Part shown: positions 9,438 through 18,236 of the stretch, piece after piece
Layout of the letters: each line of letters starts with the position of its first letter
How positions within the stretch are numbered: the stretch's first letter is position 1
Source: an uncultured Gammaproteobacteria bacterium
GTDB lineage: Bacteria; Pseudomonadota; Gammaproteobacteria; Arenicellales; Poriferihabitantaceae
Direction: 5' to 3'
DNA length: 64,000 nt
Assembly (NCBI GenBank): GCA_937992195.1
Contig: CALKKV010000044.1
Span: 18,192 to 82,191 of the forward strand
Translations under genes and position numbers: made by a program
The notes under the pieces: model-generated
The model's input: only the letters and a program-made list of their open reading frames with translations
Databases searched by the model: none
What the model was told of the DNA's origin: nothing

Positions 9438-10182
9438 TTTAATCCATATTCCTGAGTCGTTGTCGCAAACGATATTCTGGGGCTTTGTGACGATTAGCTT
9501 TTTTACGTCAATGCTTACCGCTGCTTGCGGCATTGGTGGTGGGGCGGTGCTCTTGGCGGTTATGGCGCAGTTTATGCCAGTGAGTGAGTTGATCCCGGTG
9601 CATGGTGTGGTACAAACCGGCTCTAATCTAGGGCGTTCGATTATAATGCTGCCAAATGTCCGATGGGACTTGTTGCGCTGGTTCGTCGTTGGTAGCTTAC
9701 TCGGGGCAATCGTCGGCGGGCAGTTAGTGGTTAGCCTGCCAAAGGATCTTCTGCGCTTTGTACTTGGAGCGTTTATTCTGTTCACACTTTGGGGGCCGTC
9801 TCCCAAATTTTCTCAGTCCGGTCGGTCTTTGCTTGCCGCCGGCGGCGTTTTATCGACAATACTGACGATGTTCGTCGGTGCAACTGGTCCTTTTGTGGTC
9901 GCATTTCTTCGCGCATTCCAATTGTCTTCCGTTACATTGGTTGCTACCAGTGCAGTTTGTATGGTGAGCCAACATGTATTAAAGGTTGTTGTTTTCGGGT
10001 TGCTCGGGTTTGCTTTCTCGCCCTATATTCATTTGATTATTTTGATGATTGCAACTGGCTTTCTCGGCACTCTAATTGGACGAAGATTGTTGTTGAAATT
10101 TGACGAAAAAAAATTTCAGAATGGACTAAACATAATTTTGACCCTGCTCGCATTGCGTCTTATATTAACGGCGCTGATTTAA
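9430..10182 (+). CDS. TauE/SafE-family membrane permease
   Basis: A 250-residue protein with about eight membrane spans and the family's two repeats, each with a glycine-rich motif (TAACGIGGGAVLLAV in the first). The family includes sulfite and sulfoacetate exporters but also many carriers of unknown substrate. The start is TTG, overlapping the last 8 bases of the haemoglobin gene, which indicates coupling. Sulfite export would fit the sulfonate genes upstream, yet the direct neighbours are a globin and a peptidase, so the cargo is open. Confidence 0.82.
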   Translation: MLDLIHIPESLSQTIFWGFVTISFFTSMLTAACGIGGGAVLLAVMAQFMPVSELIPVHGVVQTGSNLGRSIIMLPNVRWDLLRWFVVGSLLGAIVGGQLVVSLPKDLLRFVLGAFILFTLWGPSPKFSQSGRSLLAAGGVLSTILTMFVGATGPFVVAFLRAFQLSSVTLVATSAVCMVSQHVLKVVVFGLLGFAFSPYIHLIILMIATGFLGTLIGRRLLLKFDEKKFQNGLNIILTLLALRLILTALI

Positions 10183-10214
10183 TTCATCTTGGTCCTCACA
10201 ACGTATAAATAGTC

Positions 10215-11429
10215 ATGACATTAGGCGTAGGCGGTTCAACCGCAGAAAAAGAGCTTGCTCTGCTCACTTCCAGCCGCGACCTGGCAGAAGCGATTGGGGT
10301 AGAGGAGTATCATGAGCGTTTAAAAAGGGCACGGGCTCTGATGTTGGAGCATGACATCGATGCCTTGTATCTTGATGCTACTACCAGTTTGCGCTATTTC
10401 ACGGGTATGAACTGTTATGCAAGTGAGCGCCTTCATGGGGCGATAGTGTTTCGATCGGAGGAGCTGTTTTATGTCTGTCCCGCATTTGAAGAACAGAAAA
10501 CACTGGATGGTATGGTTGTCGAGGGTGGGTTTGTTTTGTGGCAGGAACATGAGAGCCCAACGGAGGCGGTGTTAAAGCGACTTTCAGCGACGATCGGGAA
10601 GAAAAAAATAACCCTTGCTATTGATCATCAAACGCCTTTTTTTACCGCTAGCCGTCTTCAAAGTGAGAGCGAAAGCGTAACTGTTATTAATGCTGAAAAG
10701 TTGATTGCTGAATGCAGAAGAATTAAATCTTCTCACGAGATCACGTTGTTAAAGCAAGCCAAACAAATCACCCTGCGCGTACATCAAGCCGTAGCAAAAA
10801 TACTGCACCCTGGAATTGATACCAGAGAAGTTCAGCGGTTTCTTGATCTGGCCCATATCGCTTGCGGAATGGACGGCGCATCGACCTTTAAGATCGTGCT
10901 TTTTGGAGAGCCGACCGCCTATCCTCATGGGGTTTCTTATCCGCAAACTCTAGTAGAGGGTGATATGGTATTGATCGATACTGGCGCTACACTCTATGGA
11001 TACAATTCAGATATAACCAGAAGCTATGTTTTTGGGGAACCAACGAGTCGGCAATCGGAAATTTGGGAGCTAGAGAAAAAAGCGCAACAGGCTGCGTTTG
11101 CTGCTGCCAAAATTGGTGCCCCTTGTTCGGCGCCAGATACCGCTGCGCGTAAGGTTATAGAAGAAGCTGGCATGGGGCCTGATTACGCCGTGCCAGGACT
11201 GCCCCATCGTACCGGTCACGGTGTTGGGCTAGATGTACACGAGCATCCTTATATTGTTAAAGGAAATGAAGTTCCTCTATCGCCTGGAATGTGTTTTTCT
11301 ATTGAACCAATGATCTGTAGTTATGGTGAGTTTGGCGTGCGACTTGAAGATCATGCATATATCGCAGATGATGGCGCGCGCTGGTTCACCGAACCAAGTG
11401 AATCCATTGGGAATCCACTGAATCATTAG
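10215..11429 (+). CDS. M24-family metallopeptidase (Xaa-Pro dipeptidase/creatinase fold)
   Basis: A 404-residue pita-bread enzyme. All five metal ligands are present: D255 and D266 in LIDTGATLYGYNSD, H335 in HRTGHGVGLDVHEHPY, E364 in SIEPM, and E378 in RLEDHA. The N-terminal creatinase-type domain spans roughly residues 30-165. It should hydrolyse an X-Pro dipeptide or a related C-N bond; DoeA-type ectoine hydrolases and DMSP lyase DddP share the fold but the sequence reads more like prolidase. It starts 32 bp after the permease gene and ends 3 bp before the FAD oxidoreductase gene, so it sits inside one operon. Confidence 0.85.
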   Translation: MTLGVGGSTAEKELALLTSSRDLAEAIGVEEYHERLKRARALMLEHDIDALYLDATTSLRYFTGMNCYASERLHGAIVFRSEELFYVCPAFEEQKTLDGMVVEGGFVLWQEHESPTEAVLKRLSATIGKKKITLAIDHQTPFFTASRLQSESESVTVINAEKLIAECRRIKSSHEITLLKQAKQITLRVHQAVAKILHPGIDTREVQRFLDLAHIACGMDGASTFKIVLFGEPTAYPHGVSYPQTLVEGDMVLIDTGATLYGYNSDITRSYVFGEPTSRQSEIWELEKKAQQAAFAAAKIGAPCSAPDTAARKVIEEAGMGPDYAVPGLPHRTGHGVGLDVHEHPYIVKGNEVPLSPGMCFSIEPMICSYGEFGVRLEDHAYIADDGARWFTEPSESIGNPLNH

Positions 11430-11432
11430 AGA

Positions 11433-12839
11433 ATGTCGGATAACACCGTTGCGCAACGAGCGTTAGAAAGCACGCGCTTTCTGACATATTGGCTGGATAG
11501 CATTCCTGCTGAAGCTGCGGAACCGGCGCTGTCTGAGAAAACGCATTGTGATTTGTTAATTGTCGGTGGTGGTTTTTGCGGACTATGGGGCGCTATCCAG
11601 GCGAAGGAGAATGATCTCGAGCGCGAGATTGTGCTGATCGAAAGTAAATCCATTGCTAACGGCGCGAGCGGTCGCGCGGCGGCAATTATGTCTACTTCGG
11701 TTATGCACGGCATTGACAATACCGAGCGTATATTTCCAGAGGATGTTGAGGAACTGGAGCGTCTCGGTCGAGAAAATATAGATGGCTTTCGAGAAGCTAT
11801 TGAGCGCTATCAAATCGATTGTGACGTCGAATGGAGCGGCGAGCTAAAAGTGTCTGTTGGCGATCAAGGTCTGTCTCATATTCATGATGATTTTCGTTTA
11901 TATCAAAAGTATGGCCACACTGCTGAGAAACTAAATCTGGAACAGGTGCAATCAGAAATACATTCGCCAATATTTCATGCTGGCGTCTGGTCAAAAAAGC
12001 GGAGTGGCACAATTCATCCTGGCAAGCTGGTCAGAGAACTAAAGCGTGTTGCGCTAGAGCTTGGAGTAAGGGTTTTTGAAAATACGCCCCAAATCGGTAA
12101 CAAGACAAAAGATGGCAAGATCGTGGTGCAGACACCAGGTGGCGACATAACGGCACGCAAGGTTTTGCTCGCTACCAACGCTTGGGCTGCGGGGCACAAG
12201 CGCATAAAAACCAGAGTAAGTGCAATTCGAGACCGGATATTGATGACCGAGCCGCTTACGACATCGCAGATGGAATCCGTTGGTTGGGAAAATCGACAAG
12301 GCATTTACGATACGCGCACTCAGCTTAATTATATGCGTTTAACCAAGGATAACCGCATTTTATTTGGTGGGCGCTTGGGCTACTTTTTCGATAACAATAC
12401 TGACCCGCATTTAGATAAAACACCAGCGCCTTATCTACGTTTGGCAGATGCGTTTTACACTACGTTTCCCCAGCTGAAAAATCGTACTACCTTTTCTCAT
12501 GCATGGAGTGGGCCGATAGGGTTGACTACCCGTATGGCGGTGCATTACCAACGTTATCATGAAGGTAATATGGTATATGCCGGGGGTTATTCCGGTTTTG
12601 GTGTAACGGCTTCCCGCTTTGGCGCTCGGGTTGGGCTAGCAATTTTGGATAATTTAGATATTCCCGAGACACGTATGACTTTTGCGCGTACTGAACCGAA
12701 CTATATTCCGCCTGAGCCGTTTCGCTGGATCGGCGCAAAAATTACGATGTATGCGCTGGATACGCTGGATGAAAAAGGTGGCTGGAGGAAACCGTGGGTC
12801 AAGATGGTAGAAAAAATGGGGTTTCCGATCACGCTATGA
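11433..12839 (+). CDS. FAD-dependent amine/amino acid oxidoreductase (DAO family)
   Basis: A 468-residue DAO-fold flavoprotein. The FAD dinucleotide motif is LLIVGGGFCGLWGA (residues 41-54), followed by IANGASGRAAAIM, and the C-terminal YAGGYSGFGVTASRFGA segment closes the FAD site. It resembles gamma-glutamylputrescine oxidoreductase and putative aminophosphonate oxidoreductases; it would oxidise a primary or secondary amine to an aldehyde or imine. The stop codon overlaps the start of the racemase gene (ATGA), so they are translated together. The substrate is unknown. Confidence 0.82.
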   Translation: MSDNTVAQRALESTRFLTYWLDSIPAEAAEPALSEKTHCDLLIVGGGFCGLWGAIQAKENDLEREIVLIESKSIANGASGRAAAIMSTSVMHGIDNTERIFPEDVEELERLGRENIDGFREAIERYQIDCDVEWSGELKVSVGDQGLSHIHDDFRLYQKYGHTAEKLNLEQVQSEIHSPIFHAGVWSKKRSGTIHPGKLVRELKRVALELGVRVFENTPQIGNKTKDGKIVVQTPGGDITARKVLLATNAWAAGHKRIKTRVSAIRDRILMTEPLTTSQMESVGWENRQGIYDTRTQLNYMRLTKDNRILFGGRLGYFFDNNTDPHLDKTPAPYLRLADAFYTTFPQLKNRTTFSHAWSGPIGLTTRMAVHYQRYHEGNMVYAGGYSGFGVTASRFGARVGLAILDNLDIPETRMTFARTEPNYIPPEPFRWIGAKITMYALDTLDEKGGWRKPWVKMVEKMGFPITL

Positions 12840-13525
12840 AGACCATTGGGCTACTTGGCGGAATGACCTGGGAAAGCACGGAGCTTTATTACAGATGGAT
12901 TAATCAGGGTATCAAGCAGCGTTTAGGCGAATTAAATTCGGCCAAGATTGTGTTGGTCAGTGTTAATTTTCAAGAGATCAATGCGCTTCAGCATCGCGGA
13001 GACTGGGCCGAAGCTGGAAGAGTGTTGATCGAGTCGGCACAGAAAGTGGAGCGCGCTGGAGCTGACTTTCTTTTGATTTGTACCAATACGATGCACAAAG
13101 TAGCCGAGCAAGTTGAAGCGGTCATTCAAATCCCGCTGTTACATCTCGCTGATATCACTGCGCAACGAATTATTCAGCATGAGATGCGCACCGTAGGCTT
13201 ATTAGGCACAAAGTTTACGATGCAACAGGATTTCTATCGAGCTAGATTAGAAAACTATGGATTGAACGTGATTGTGCCCTCCGAAGCCGACCAAGAGAAG
13301 GTTCATCGAATCATTTACCAAGAACTGGCGCTTGGTATCGTTAAAGATCAATCTCGCAATGAATACCTGCGCATTGTGGATGGGATGCGTAATGAAGGCG
13401 CCGAAGGGGTGATAGAGGGATGCACTGAAATTGTGATGCTGTTGCAGCAAGAACATACAAATATACCTTTGTTTGATACGACGGCAATCCACGCAGAAGC
13501 TGCAGTGAATCATGCTGTCTCATAA
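12836..13525 (+). CDS. Aspartate/glutamate racemase family protein
   Basis: A 229-residue two-domain racemase of the RacX/YgeA type. The two catalytic cysteines are C82 in LLICTNTMH and C196 in VIEGCTEIV, and the N-terminus GLLGGMTWESTELYYR is typical. It should interconvert L and D forms of an amino acid or isomerise a related acid. The ATG overlapping the previous stop (ATGA) is chosen over a longer reading inside the FAD gene. As last gene of the globin-permease-peptidase-oxidoreductase set it may prepare D- or L-substrate for the oxidoreductase (inference). Confidence 0.85.
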   Translation: MKTIGLLGGMTWESTELYYRWINQGIKQRLGELNSAKIVLVSVNFQEINALQHRGDWAEAGRVLIESAQKVERAGADFLLICTNTMHKVAEQVEAVIQIPLLHLADITAQRIIQHEMRTVGLLGTKFTMQQDFYRARLENYGLNVIVPSEADQEKVHRIIYQELALGIVKDQSRNEYLRIVDGMRNEGAEGVIEGCTEIVMLLQQEHTNIPLFDTTAIHAEAAVNHAVS

Positions 13526-13621
13526 AGCCCGCAAGACTTAATCCTTGCAATCTGTATCAAGTTGAATATTACGTTTTTCTGCTACACTCAAAAGCAAATG
13601 AATAAATAGGGAGTCACGGAT

Positions 13622-13960
13622 ATAATTTTTTCCTCGAAGACGAAGCTGTTTCCACTGGTTTTTCTTGTTTTTCTAACAGGTTGTGCTACCGGAACCAGGA
13701 GTATTGGTCTTGCGATGCCTGAGTTCGAAAGCAGCGATTCTGGATCGGGTGTTGTGTATATAAATTCAATCATTGACCCCCGACAGTTTGAACAAAAACC
13801 TAAGGATCCATCCACACCATCAGTGGATGGTGATCTCGCGTCCATGGGCAAAGAAAAACTGAGTACCTTAATCGGACGACAGCGCGGTGGATATGGCGCA
13901 GCACTAGGGCAAGTGGCACTGCCTGTCGGTGGTACAGTTCAGGGTTTAACCTGCGTTTAA
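13622..13960 (+). CDS. Small lipoprotein with non-standard or damaged start
   Basis: The open frame encodes a clear lipoprotein signal: KTKLFPLVFLVFLTGCATG with an LTGC lipobox, then about 90 residues rich in Ser, Asp and Gly. I do not recognise the mature domain. The frame has no ATG, GTG or TTG before the signal peptide. An in-frame ATG at 13598 is followed three codons later by an amber stop (13607). A good Shine-Dalgarno (GGGAG, 13608-13612) lies just after that stop, placing ATA (13622) or ATT (13625) at start distance. Either a rare AUA/AUU start or a nonsense mutation explains this. The next ATG (13715) would remove the signal. The patatin lipoprotein gene follows. Confidence 0.5.
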   Translation: MIFSSKTKLFPLVFLVFLTGCATGTRSIGLAMPEFESSDSGSGVVYINSIIDPRQFEQKPKDPSTPSVDGDLASMGKEKLSTLIGRQRGGYGAALGQVALPVGGTVQGLTCV

Positions 13961-14005
13961 AAGCGTCTATTATTGTGTTTGTTAATTTCCGGTGAGAGAG
14001 AGGTA

Positions 14006-15370
14006 GTGCAAACGCGATTGTGGAAAACAACATGGCTTGCACTGACCGTGCTGATCATTGCGGGTTGCGCCTCAAGCGGTTTGATTCGCAACGAATCGAT
14101 TCCTGCTATTGAGGCAGGACGAGGTTATTCCCTCGCCGCTTTTGAAAAGACGCTTTCAAGAACAGACAATGGTGTGATGTTGGCGTTTTCTGGCGGCGGA
14201 ACCAGAGCGGCTGCACTGTCTTACGGTGTGCTTCAGCAACTAAAAGACACACTGATAGAAGACAGGTCTGGGAAGCGCAGGTTGCTAGATGATGTGGGGG
14301 TAATCAGCTCGGTTTCTGGTGGCAGCTTTACTGCAGCCTACTATGGATTGCATGGAGATAAGATCTTCGATGATTATGAGGAGGTGTTTCTAAAGAAAAA
14401 TATCGCGCGATCATTAGTATCAAGTTTGCTTAACCCACTTAATTGGTTTTCTTCTGCCGATCGAACCGAGCATGCTATTCAGTACTACGAAACCGAAGTG
14501 TTTAACAATGCGACGTTTGCCGATATGTTACGGCCGGATGCACCGATGGTATTAATCAACGCAACTGATCTTACTGGCGGCGTTAGATTTTCCTTTACCC
14601 AAGAGTATTTCGATCTCTTGTGTTCTGACCTTTCAAGCTTTCCGGTTAGCAGGGCGGTCACAGCATCATCCGCAGTGCCTCTTCTGTTTAAGCCGGTAGT
14701 GGTTGAAAATCACGACGGTTGTTCGGATGGTATTCCAAATTGGTTAACAATTGCGAAATCTCGCGCTGACGAGGATCCTGAGTTAGCGCTTACCGTTGCG
14801 GGTATGGAGAGTTACTTTGATAAAGTAAATCACAAGTACGCACATTTTGTGGATGGTGGTATCTCGGATAATCTTGGCTTGCGTTCTATTTTTGATATGA
14901 CTCGCTTAGCTGGTGGCACTCAGGAGATGCTCGACTTCTTTAATATTGATATCGCACGGCGGTTCGTCATTATTCTGGTTGATGCCTCTACCCAGCCAGA
15001 TAACGGTATGGGAACCAGCCGAGAAGCACCGAGTATCGCGAATACAATTAACGCAATGACGGATATTCAATTGCATCGATACAATACGGCGACGGTCGCA
15101 GAAATGACAAAGAGCTTGGGAGAGTGGGGGCAGGAGCTTTCAAGTTCTTCTAATCCGGTTGAGCCGTATTTTATACGATTGAGTTTTGAAGATATCCGGG
15201 ATCGAGCAACCAGAGAATTTGTGAATGAAATACCTACTAGTTTATCGTTAACTGAAAACCAGGTGGATACAGTTGTAAAAGTTGGCAGGGATTTGTTGCG
15301 TTCTAACCCTGAGTTTATAAGGCTGTTATCGGACATTGCTAATTCTTCGGACTCACTAGCTGAGAATTAG
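14006..15370 (+). CDS. Patatin-like phospholipase, lipoprotein
   Basis: About 454 residues. The N-terminus is a lipoprotein signal with lipobox IAGC (TVLIIAGCASS). The patatin domain has the oxyanion loop AFSGGGTRAAALS, the nucleophile serine in ISSVSGGSFTA, and the catalytic aspartate in FVDGGISDNLGL. It probably acts as a lipid acyl hydrolase at the inner face of the outer membrane. I place the start at the GTG after GAGAGAG because it gives a compact signal peptide; a reading from 13973 would add 11 residues. It follows another lipoprotein gene by about 45 bp. Confidence 0.85.
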   Translation: MQTRLWKTTWLALTVLIIAGCASSGLIRNESIPAIEAGRGYSLAAFEKTLSRTDNGVMLAFSGGGTRAAALSYGVLQQLKDTLIEDRSGKRRLLDDVGVISSVSGGSFTAAYYGLHGDKIFDDYEEVFLKKNIARSLVSSLLNPLNWFSSADRTEHAIQYYETEVFNNATFADMLRPDAPMVLINATDLTGGVRFSFTQEYFDLLCSDLSSFPVSRAVTASSAVPLLFKPVVVENHDGCSDGIPNWLTIAKSRADEDPELALTVAGMESYFDKVNHKYAHFVDGGISDNLGLRSIFDMTRLAGGTQEMLDFFNIDIARRFVIILVDASTQPDNGMGTSREAPSIANTINAMTDIQLHRYNTATVAEMTKSLGEWGQELSSSSNPVEPYFIRLSFEDIRDRATREFVNEIPTSLSLTENQVDTVVKVGRDLLRSNPEFIRLLSDIANSSDSLAEN

Positions 15371-15393
15371 ATTGTTTGAAATTGTCAGTTAAG

Positions 15394-15648
15394 ATGAACA
15401 ACGACTTGTCAAAAGAATTGCCCGCTGTGTTTGAGAGGGAAGATCTCATTAAAATAGCCAATACCGAGATGCCGTTTGGTAAATATAAGGGGACACTTTT
15501 ACTCAATTTACCCGAGCCATATTTGCTTTGGTTTGCTAAAAAGGAATTTCCTGGTGGCTCGCTAGGTAGATTAATGGAACTTACCTTGGCGCTCAAGATT
15601 GAAGGGATGGATGGATTGCTCAGGCCATTGGTCGTAGATAAGGATTAG
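15394..15648 (+). CDS. DUF3820-family small protein
   Basis: An 84-residue protein with the DUF3820 core: MPFGKYKGTLLLNLPEPYL followed by WFAKKEFPGGSLGRLMEL. In Pseudomonas this group is called putative quorum-sensing-regulated virulence factor, but the biochemical role is unclear. The FGKYKG segment resembles the exonuclease-associated nucleic-acid-binding motif. ATG at 15394 is preferred to a TTG six codons upstream. It follows the patatin gene by 23 bp and could be co-transcribed. Confidence 0.75.
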   Translation: MNNDLSKELPAVFEREDLIKIANTEMPFGKYKGTLLLNLPEPYLLWFAKKEFPGGSLGRLMELTLALKIEGMDGLLRPLVVDKD

Positions 15649-15918
15649 GCACAGATTCGACGACGGAAATAATCTTTTCTGTCGCTAATAGCTGACACAG
15701 ATTCTGTTCAGTTTTCTTTCAGAAAATTCACTGGTTTTGTGACATAGTTCCGAGAAGTTATTCAATGATTTCCTTAATATTTAGTGTAACAGTGAAGTTA
15801 ATGTTGGGATGTAGCTGAAGTTTTTTCCAGCAAGTTTTCGATTGTTCTGATGGTGTATTTAAACGAATTCGGTTCACTTAAAAACAAGATGTTAAACACG
15901 CAGATGTTACGAGGAAAT

Positions 15919-16365
15919 ATGATAGCTACAACCATACTTAACCCAAGTCATGAAGACTTGACAGAATTGAACAAAAAACTTTGTCGAACGCCGGACGAGG
16001 ATTTCACTGAAATCGATAGTCAGGCAGATGAAAAACCTTTTGCAATCTATATCCGTAAGAACGCCAAGATAATTGCTGGAGTTCTTGCGAATGTATACCG
16101 AAAAGGCGTAGAAATAGAATCGCATTGGGTTGATCGTAAGTATCGCTACACCAATGTTGAAGCAGAGCTCATTCGTAAGACTGAGTTTTTTGGTCGGCAG
16201 CAGGGCGCTTTGGTCTCATTTTTGAAGACCGACGAAGTCAATTATTTCTATCATGACAACGGCTATAATTTATGCAGCTGTACGTTAGAACCGACTACTG
16301 GTAAGGAAATTTATTATCTTAGAAAGCTGCTGCAAGAATCAAAACAGTTCGGATTTTTTGGATAG
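15919..16365 (+). CDS. GNAT-like acetyltransferase-fold protein
   Basis: A 148-residue protein with the alternation of a GNAT fold: ...KPFAIYIRKNAKIIAGVLANVY as beta-3/4 and ESHWVDRKYRYTNVEAELI in place of the acetyl-CoA loop, then FFGRQQGALVSFLKT and YFYHDNGYNLCS. The canonical Q/R-x-x-G-x-G/A loop is not evident, so catalytic activity is uncertain. The ATG after GAGGAA is chosen; a reading from 15850 lacks a ribosome site. It stands alone after a 200-bp AT-rich gap in which I see no gene. Confidence 0.55.
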   Translation: MIATTILNPSHEDLTELNKKLCRTPDEDFTEIDSQADEKPFAIYIRKNAKIIAGVLANVYRKGVEIESHWVDRKYRYTNVEAELIRKTEFFGRQQGALVSFLKTDEVNYFYHDNGYNLCSCTLEPTTGKEIYYLRKLLQESKQFGFFG

Positions 16366-16452
16366 AGAGTCTGTTTTATCCAAAACATGAACGGCCTGCT
16401 TTAGAGCTTTAGTCTTAATTATTATTGAACTGGCTGGCGTGTCAGGTTGATT

Positions 16453-17208
16453 TTAGATACTTAGTCCGCCATCAACAATCAGTGTTTGACCAGTAATATA
16501 GCCGGCGCTTGCACACAGAAATAATATTGATTCTGCATAGTCTTCAGGGCTGCCCTTTCTGCCGAGGGGGCAGGTTTCCCCTCCTTCTGTTGCCTGGTCA
16601 AATTTACATTGCCAGTCTGAATCGACGATCCCTGGAGCGATAGCGTTGACGCGTACGGATGGAGCCAGAGCGCGTGCCCACTCTTTGGTAAGAATAACTA
16701 ACCCGGCTTTGGTGGCAGAATACACCGCGCTGGATCCTCCGCCCCCAAATGCCGCTATTGACGTTGTGTTGACTATCGCGCCTTTTGCATTTCGCAGTGC
16801 ACCTGCTGCGGCTTTAATGCAACGATAGGGGCCGATCAAATTGACACTGATAAGCTGTTGCCAGAACGCCTCGGTTTGTTGTTCAAAATCATCGGCTGCG
16901 ATGGGTTTGGGAGTGCCGGGTGTTGCGGCGTTATTAACCAAATAGTCGAGTCCTCCCAACTGCAGAATCGCGTTGTCAACCATATCCTGGGCACTTTGCG
17001 CATTCCCCACATCACCTGGGGCGGAAGTCACTGAATATCCTTGATCCTGCAGTCTTTCGATAGTTTGATCCAATTTTGGTCCCGCCAAATCGTTGACCGC
17101 AACCTGTGCACCACATTGTAAAAAAGCTTCGACAGTTCCGAGTCCAATACCTGAAGCGCCCCCAGTTACTAGAACCTTTTTTTGTTGAAGATCGTAGTTT
17201 GCTTGCAT
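16453..17208 (-). CDS. SDR-family oxidoreductase
   Basis: A 251-residue classical short-chain dehydrogenase. The cofactor motif is VTGGASGIGLG near the N-terminus, NNAA follows in LDYLVNNAATPG, and the catalytic Tyr-x3-Lys is in AVYSATKAGL. The C-terminal GQTLIVDGGLSI is canonical. It is an NAD(P)-dependent alcohol or ketone oxidoreductase of unknown substrate. I chose the ATG giving MQANYDLQQKK; a start five codons upstream is possible. It lies 36 bp downstream of the nitrilase gene, so both are likely one transcript. Confidence 0.88.
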   Translation of the reverse strand: MQANYDLQQKKVLVTGGASGIGLGTVEAFLQCGAQVAVNDLAGPKLDQTIERLQDQGYSVTSAPGDVGNAQSAQDMVDNAILQLGGLDYLVNNAATPGTPKPIAADDFEQQTEAFWQQLISVNLIGPYRCIKAAAGALRNAKGAIVNTTSIAAFGGGGSSAVYSATKAGLVILTKEWARALAPSVRVNAIAPGIVDSDWQCKFDQATEGGETCPLGRKGSPEDYAESILFLCASAGYITGQTLIVDGGLSI

Positions 17209-17243
17209 CCAGAGTGGTCTCAAAAACAGGTGAGTAGCGGGTG

Positions 17244-18074
17244 TTAGAAGTGCTGTATTTCAAAGCTTCGGTCATGCACCAATGCTGGGATTTTTACGCG
17301 CGCGGCATCTACTTTCCTTAGGTCAATTACCGCTGAAATTACGTCAGCTCGATCTTCGGCGCCTTCGGCTAGTATTTCCCCCCAAGGATTAACTATTAAT
17401 GAATGGCCATAGGTTTTAGTGGTTCCGTGATTTCCATATTGGCATGGCGCGACGACGTAACAACCTGTTTCAATCGCTCTGCTTCTTAGCAATACATGCC
17501 AGTGTGCTTTGCCAGACGTATGGATAAATGCTGCCGGCACCGTGAGAATTTGCGCGCCGTTTTGTGCAAGTGCGCGGTACAGCGCAGCAAATCGCAGGTC
17601 GTAACATACTGTTAATCCTAACTTGGCAAGTGGCGTGTCGACAACAACAGCCTTGGTTCCGGCTTCGAAGACATCTGATTCTCTGTACTCTTCACCCTTG
17701 CCAAGATTGACATCAAACATATGAATTTTATCGTATCGAGCCATTATTTGGCCTTCAGGATTGATCAAGATCGAACGGTTTCGTTTCTTTTGATCAGACT
17801 CAACCACGGCTATAGAGCCAAGTAACAGCCAGCTCCGGGTGGATATCGCAAGGTCGGTAAAAAAAGGAATTGCAAGATGATCTTTTTCCGGCATTGCACC
17901 TGTTTCAAAGATGCCTTTATCCGTATGCAGATGAGATAAAAATTCAGGAAGGCAAATCAAATCTGCACCTGAGTCAGAAGCAACTGCGACAAGTTCACCA
18001 CATTCTCGCAAGCTTTCTTGTGTGTCGTTTCGTGCGCTGTTTTGCACGCAGCTGATCTTAAATTTTGATTTCAT
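17244..18074 (-). CDS. Carbon-nitrogen hydrolase (Nit/omega-amidase-like)
   Basis: A 276-residue nitrilase-superfamily amidase with the full catalytic triad: E44 in ICLPEFLS, K116 in RYDKIHMFDV, and C157 in LTVCYDLRFA. The sequence KIHMFDV is typical of the Nit1/Nit2 branch, which hydrolyses deaminated glutathione or omega-amides. It is the first gene of a two-gene transcript with an SDR and diverges from the NYN-domain gene. Confidence 0.87.
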   Translation of the reverse strand: MKSKFKISCVQNSARNDTQESLRECGELVAVASDSGADLICLPEFLSHLHTDKGIFETGAMPEKDHLAIPFFTDLAISTRSWLLLGSIAVVESDQKKRNRSILINPEGQIMARYDKIHMFDVNLGKGEEYRESDVFEAGTKAVVVDTPLAKLGLTVCYDLRFAALYRALAQNGAQILTVPAAFIHTSGKAHWHVLLRSRAIETGCYVVAPCQYGNHGTTKTYGHSLIVNPWGEILAEGAEDRADVISAVIDLRKVDAARVKIPALVHDRSFEIQHF

Positions 18075-18224
18075 ACTTTACTCAGAAGCAATGGTCTGGC
18101 TTTAATTTCCAATCAACTCAAACTGACTTTTATTTGCTTCAGATTTTTATATTGTTTTAGATTTTTGGTTCGAAAGAGCTGTTTTTCGACCAATCGAATT
18201 GACGACTAGCTTAGGTGCAACCGG

Positions 18225-18230
18225 TATAAT
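18225..18230 (+). promoter_or_regulatory. -10 element placing transcription start at the NYN start codon
   Basis: A perfect TATAAT ends six bases before the ATG at 18237, so initiation at the usual distance would fall on or next to the start codon. No Shine-Dalgarno fits in the agaagc between them. A TTGACG hexamer lies upstream at 18199-18204, but the spacer is 20 bp, longer than the usual 17. Confidence 0.5.
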
Positions 18231-18236
18231 AGAAGC

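Noticed and set aside
10215..11429. M24 protein as ectoine hydrolase DoeA or DMSP lyase DddP
   Set aside because: The fold is shared, but the motif HRTGHGVGLDVHEHPY is that of prolidases, and no ectoine or DMSP genes are nearby.
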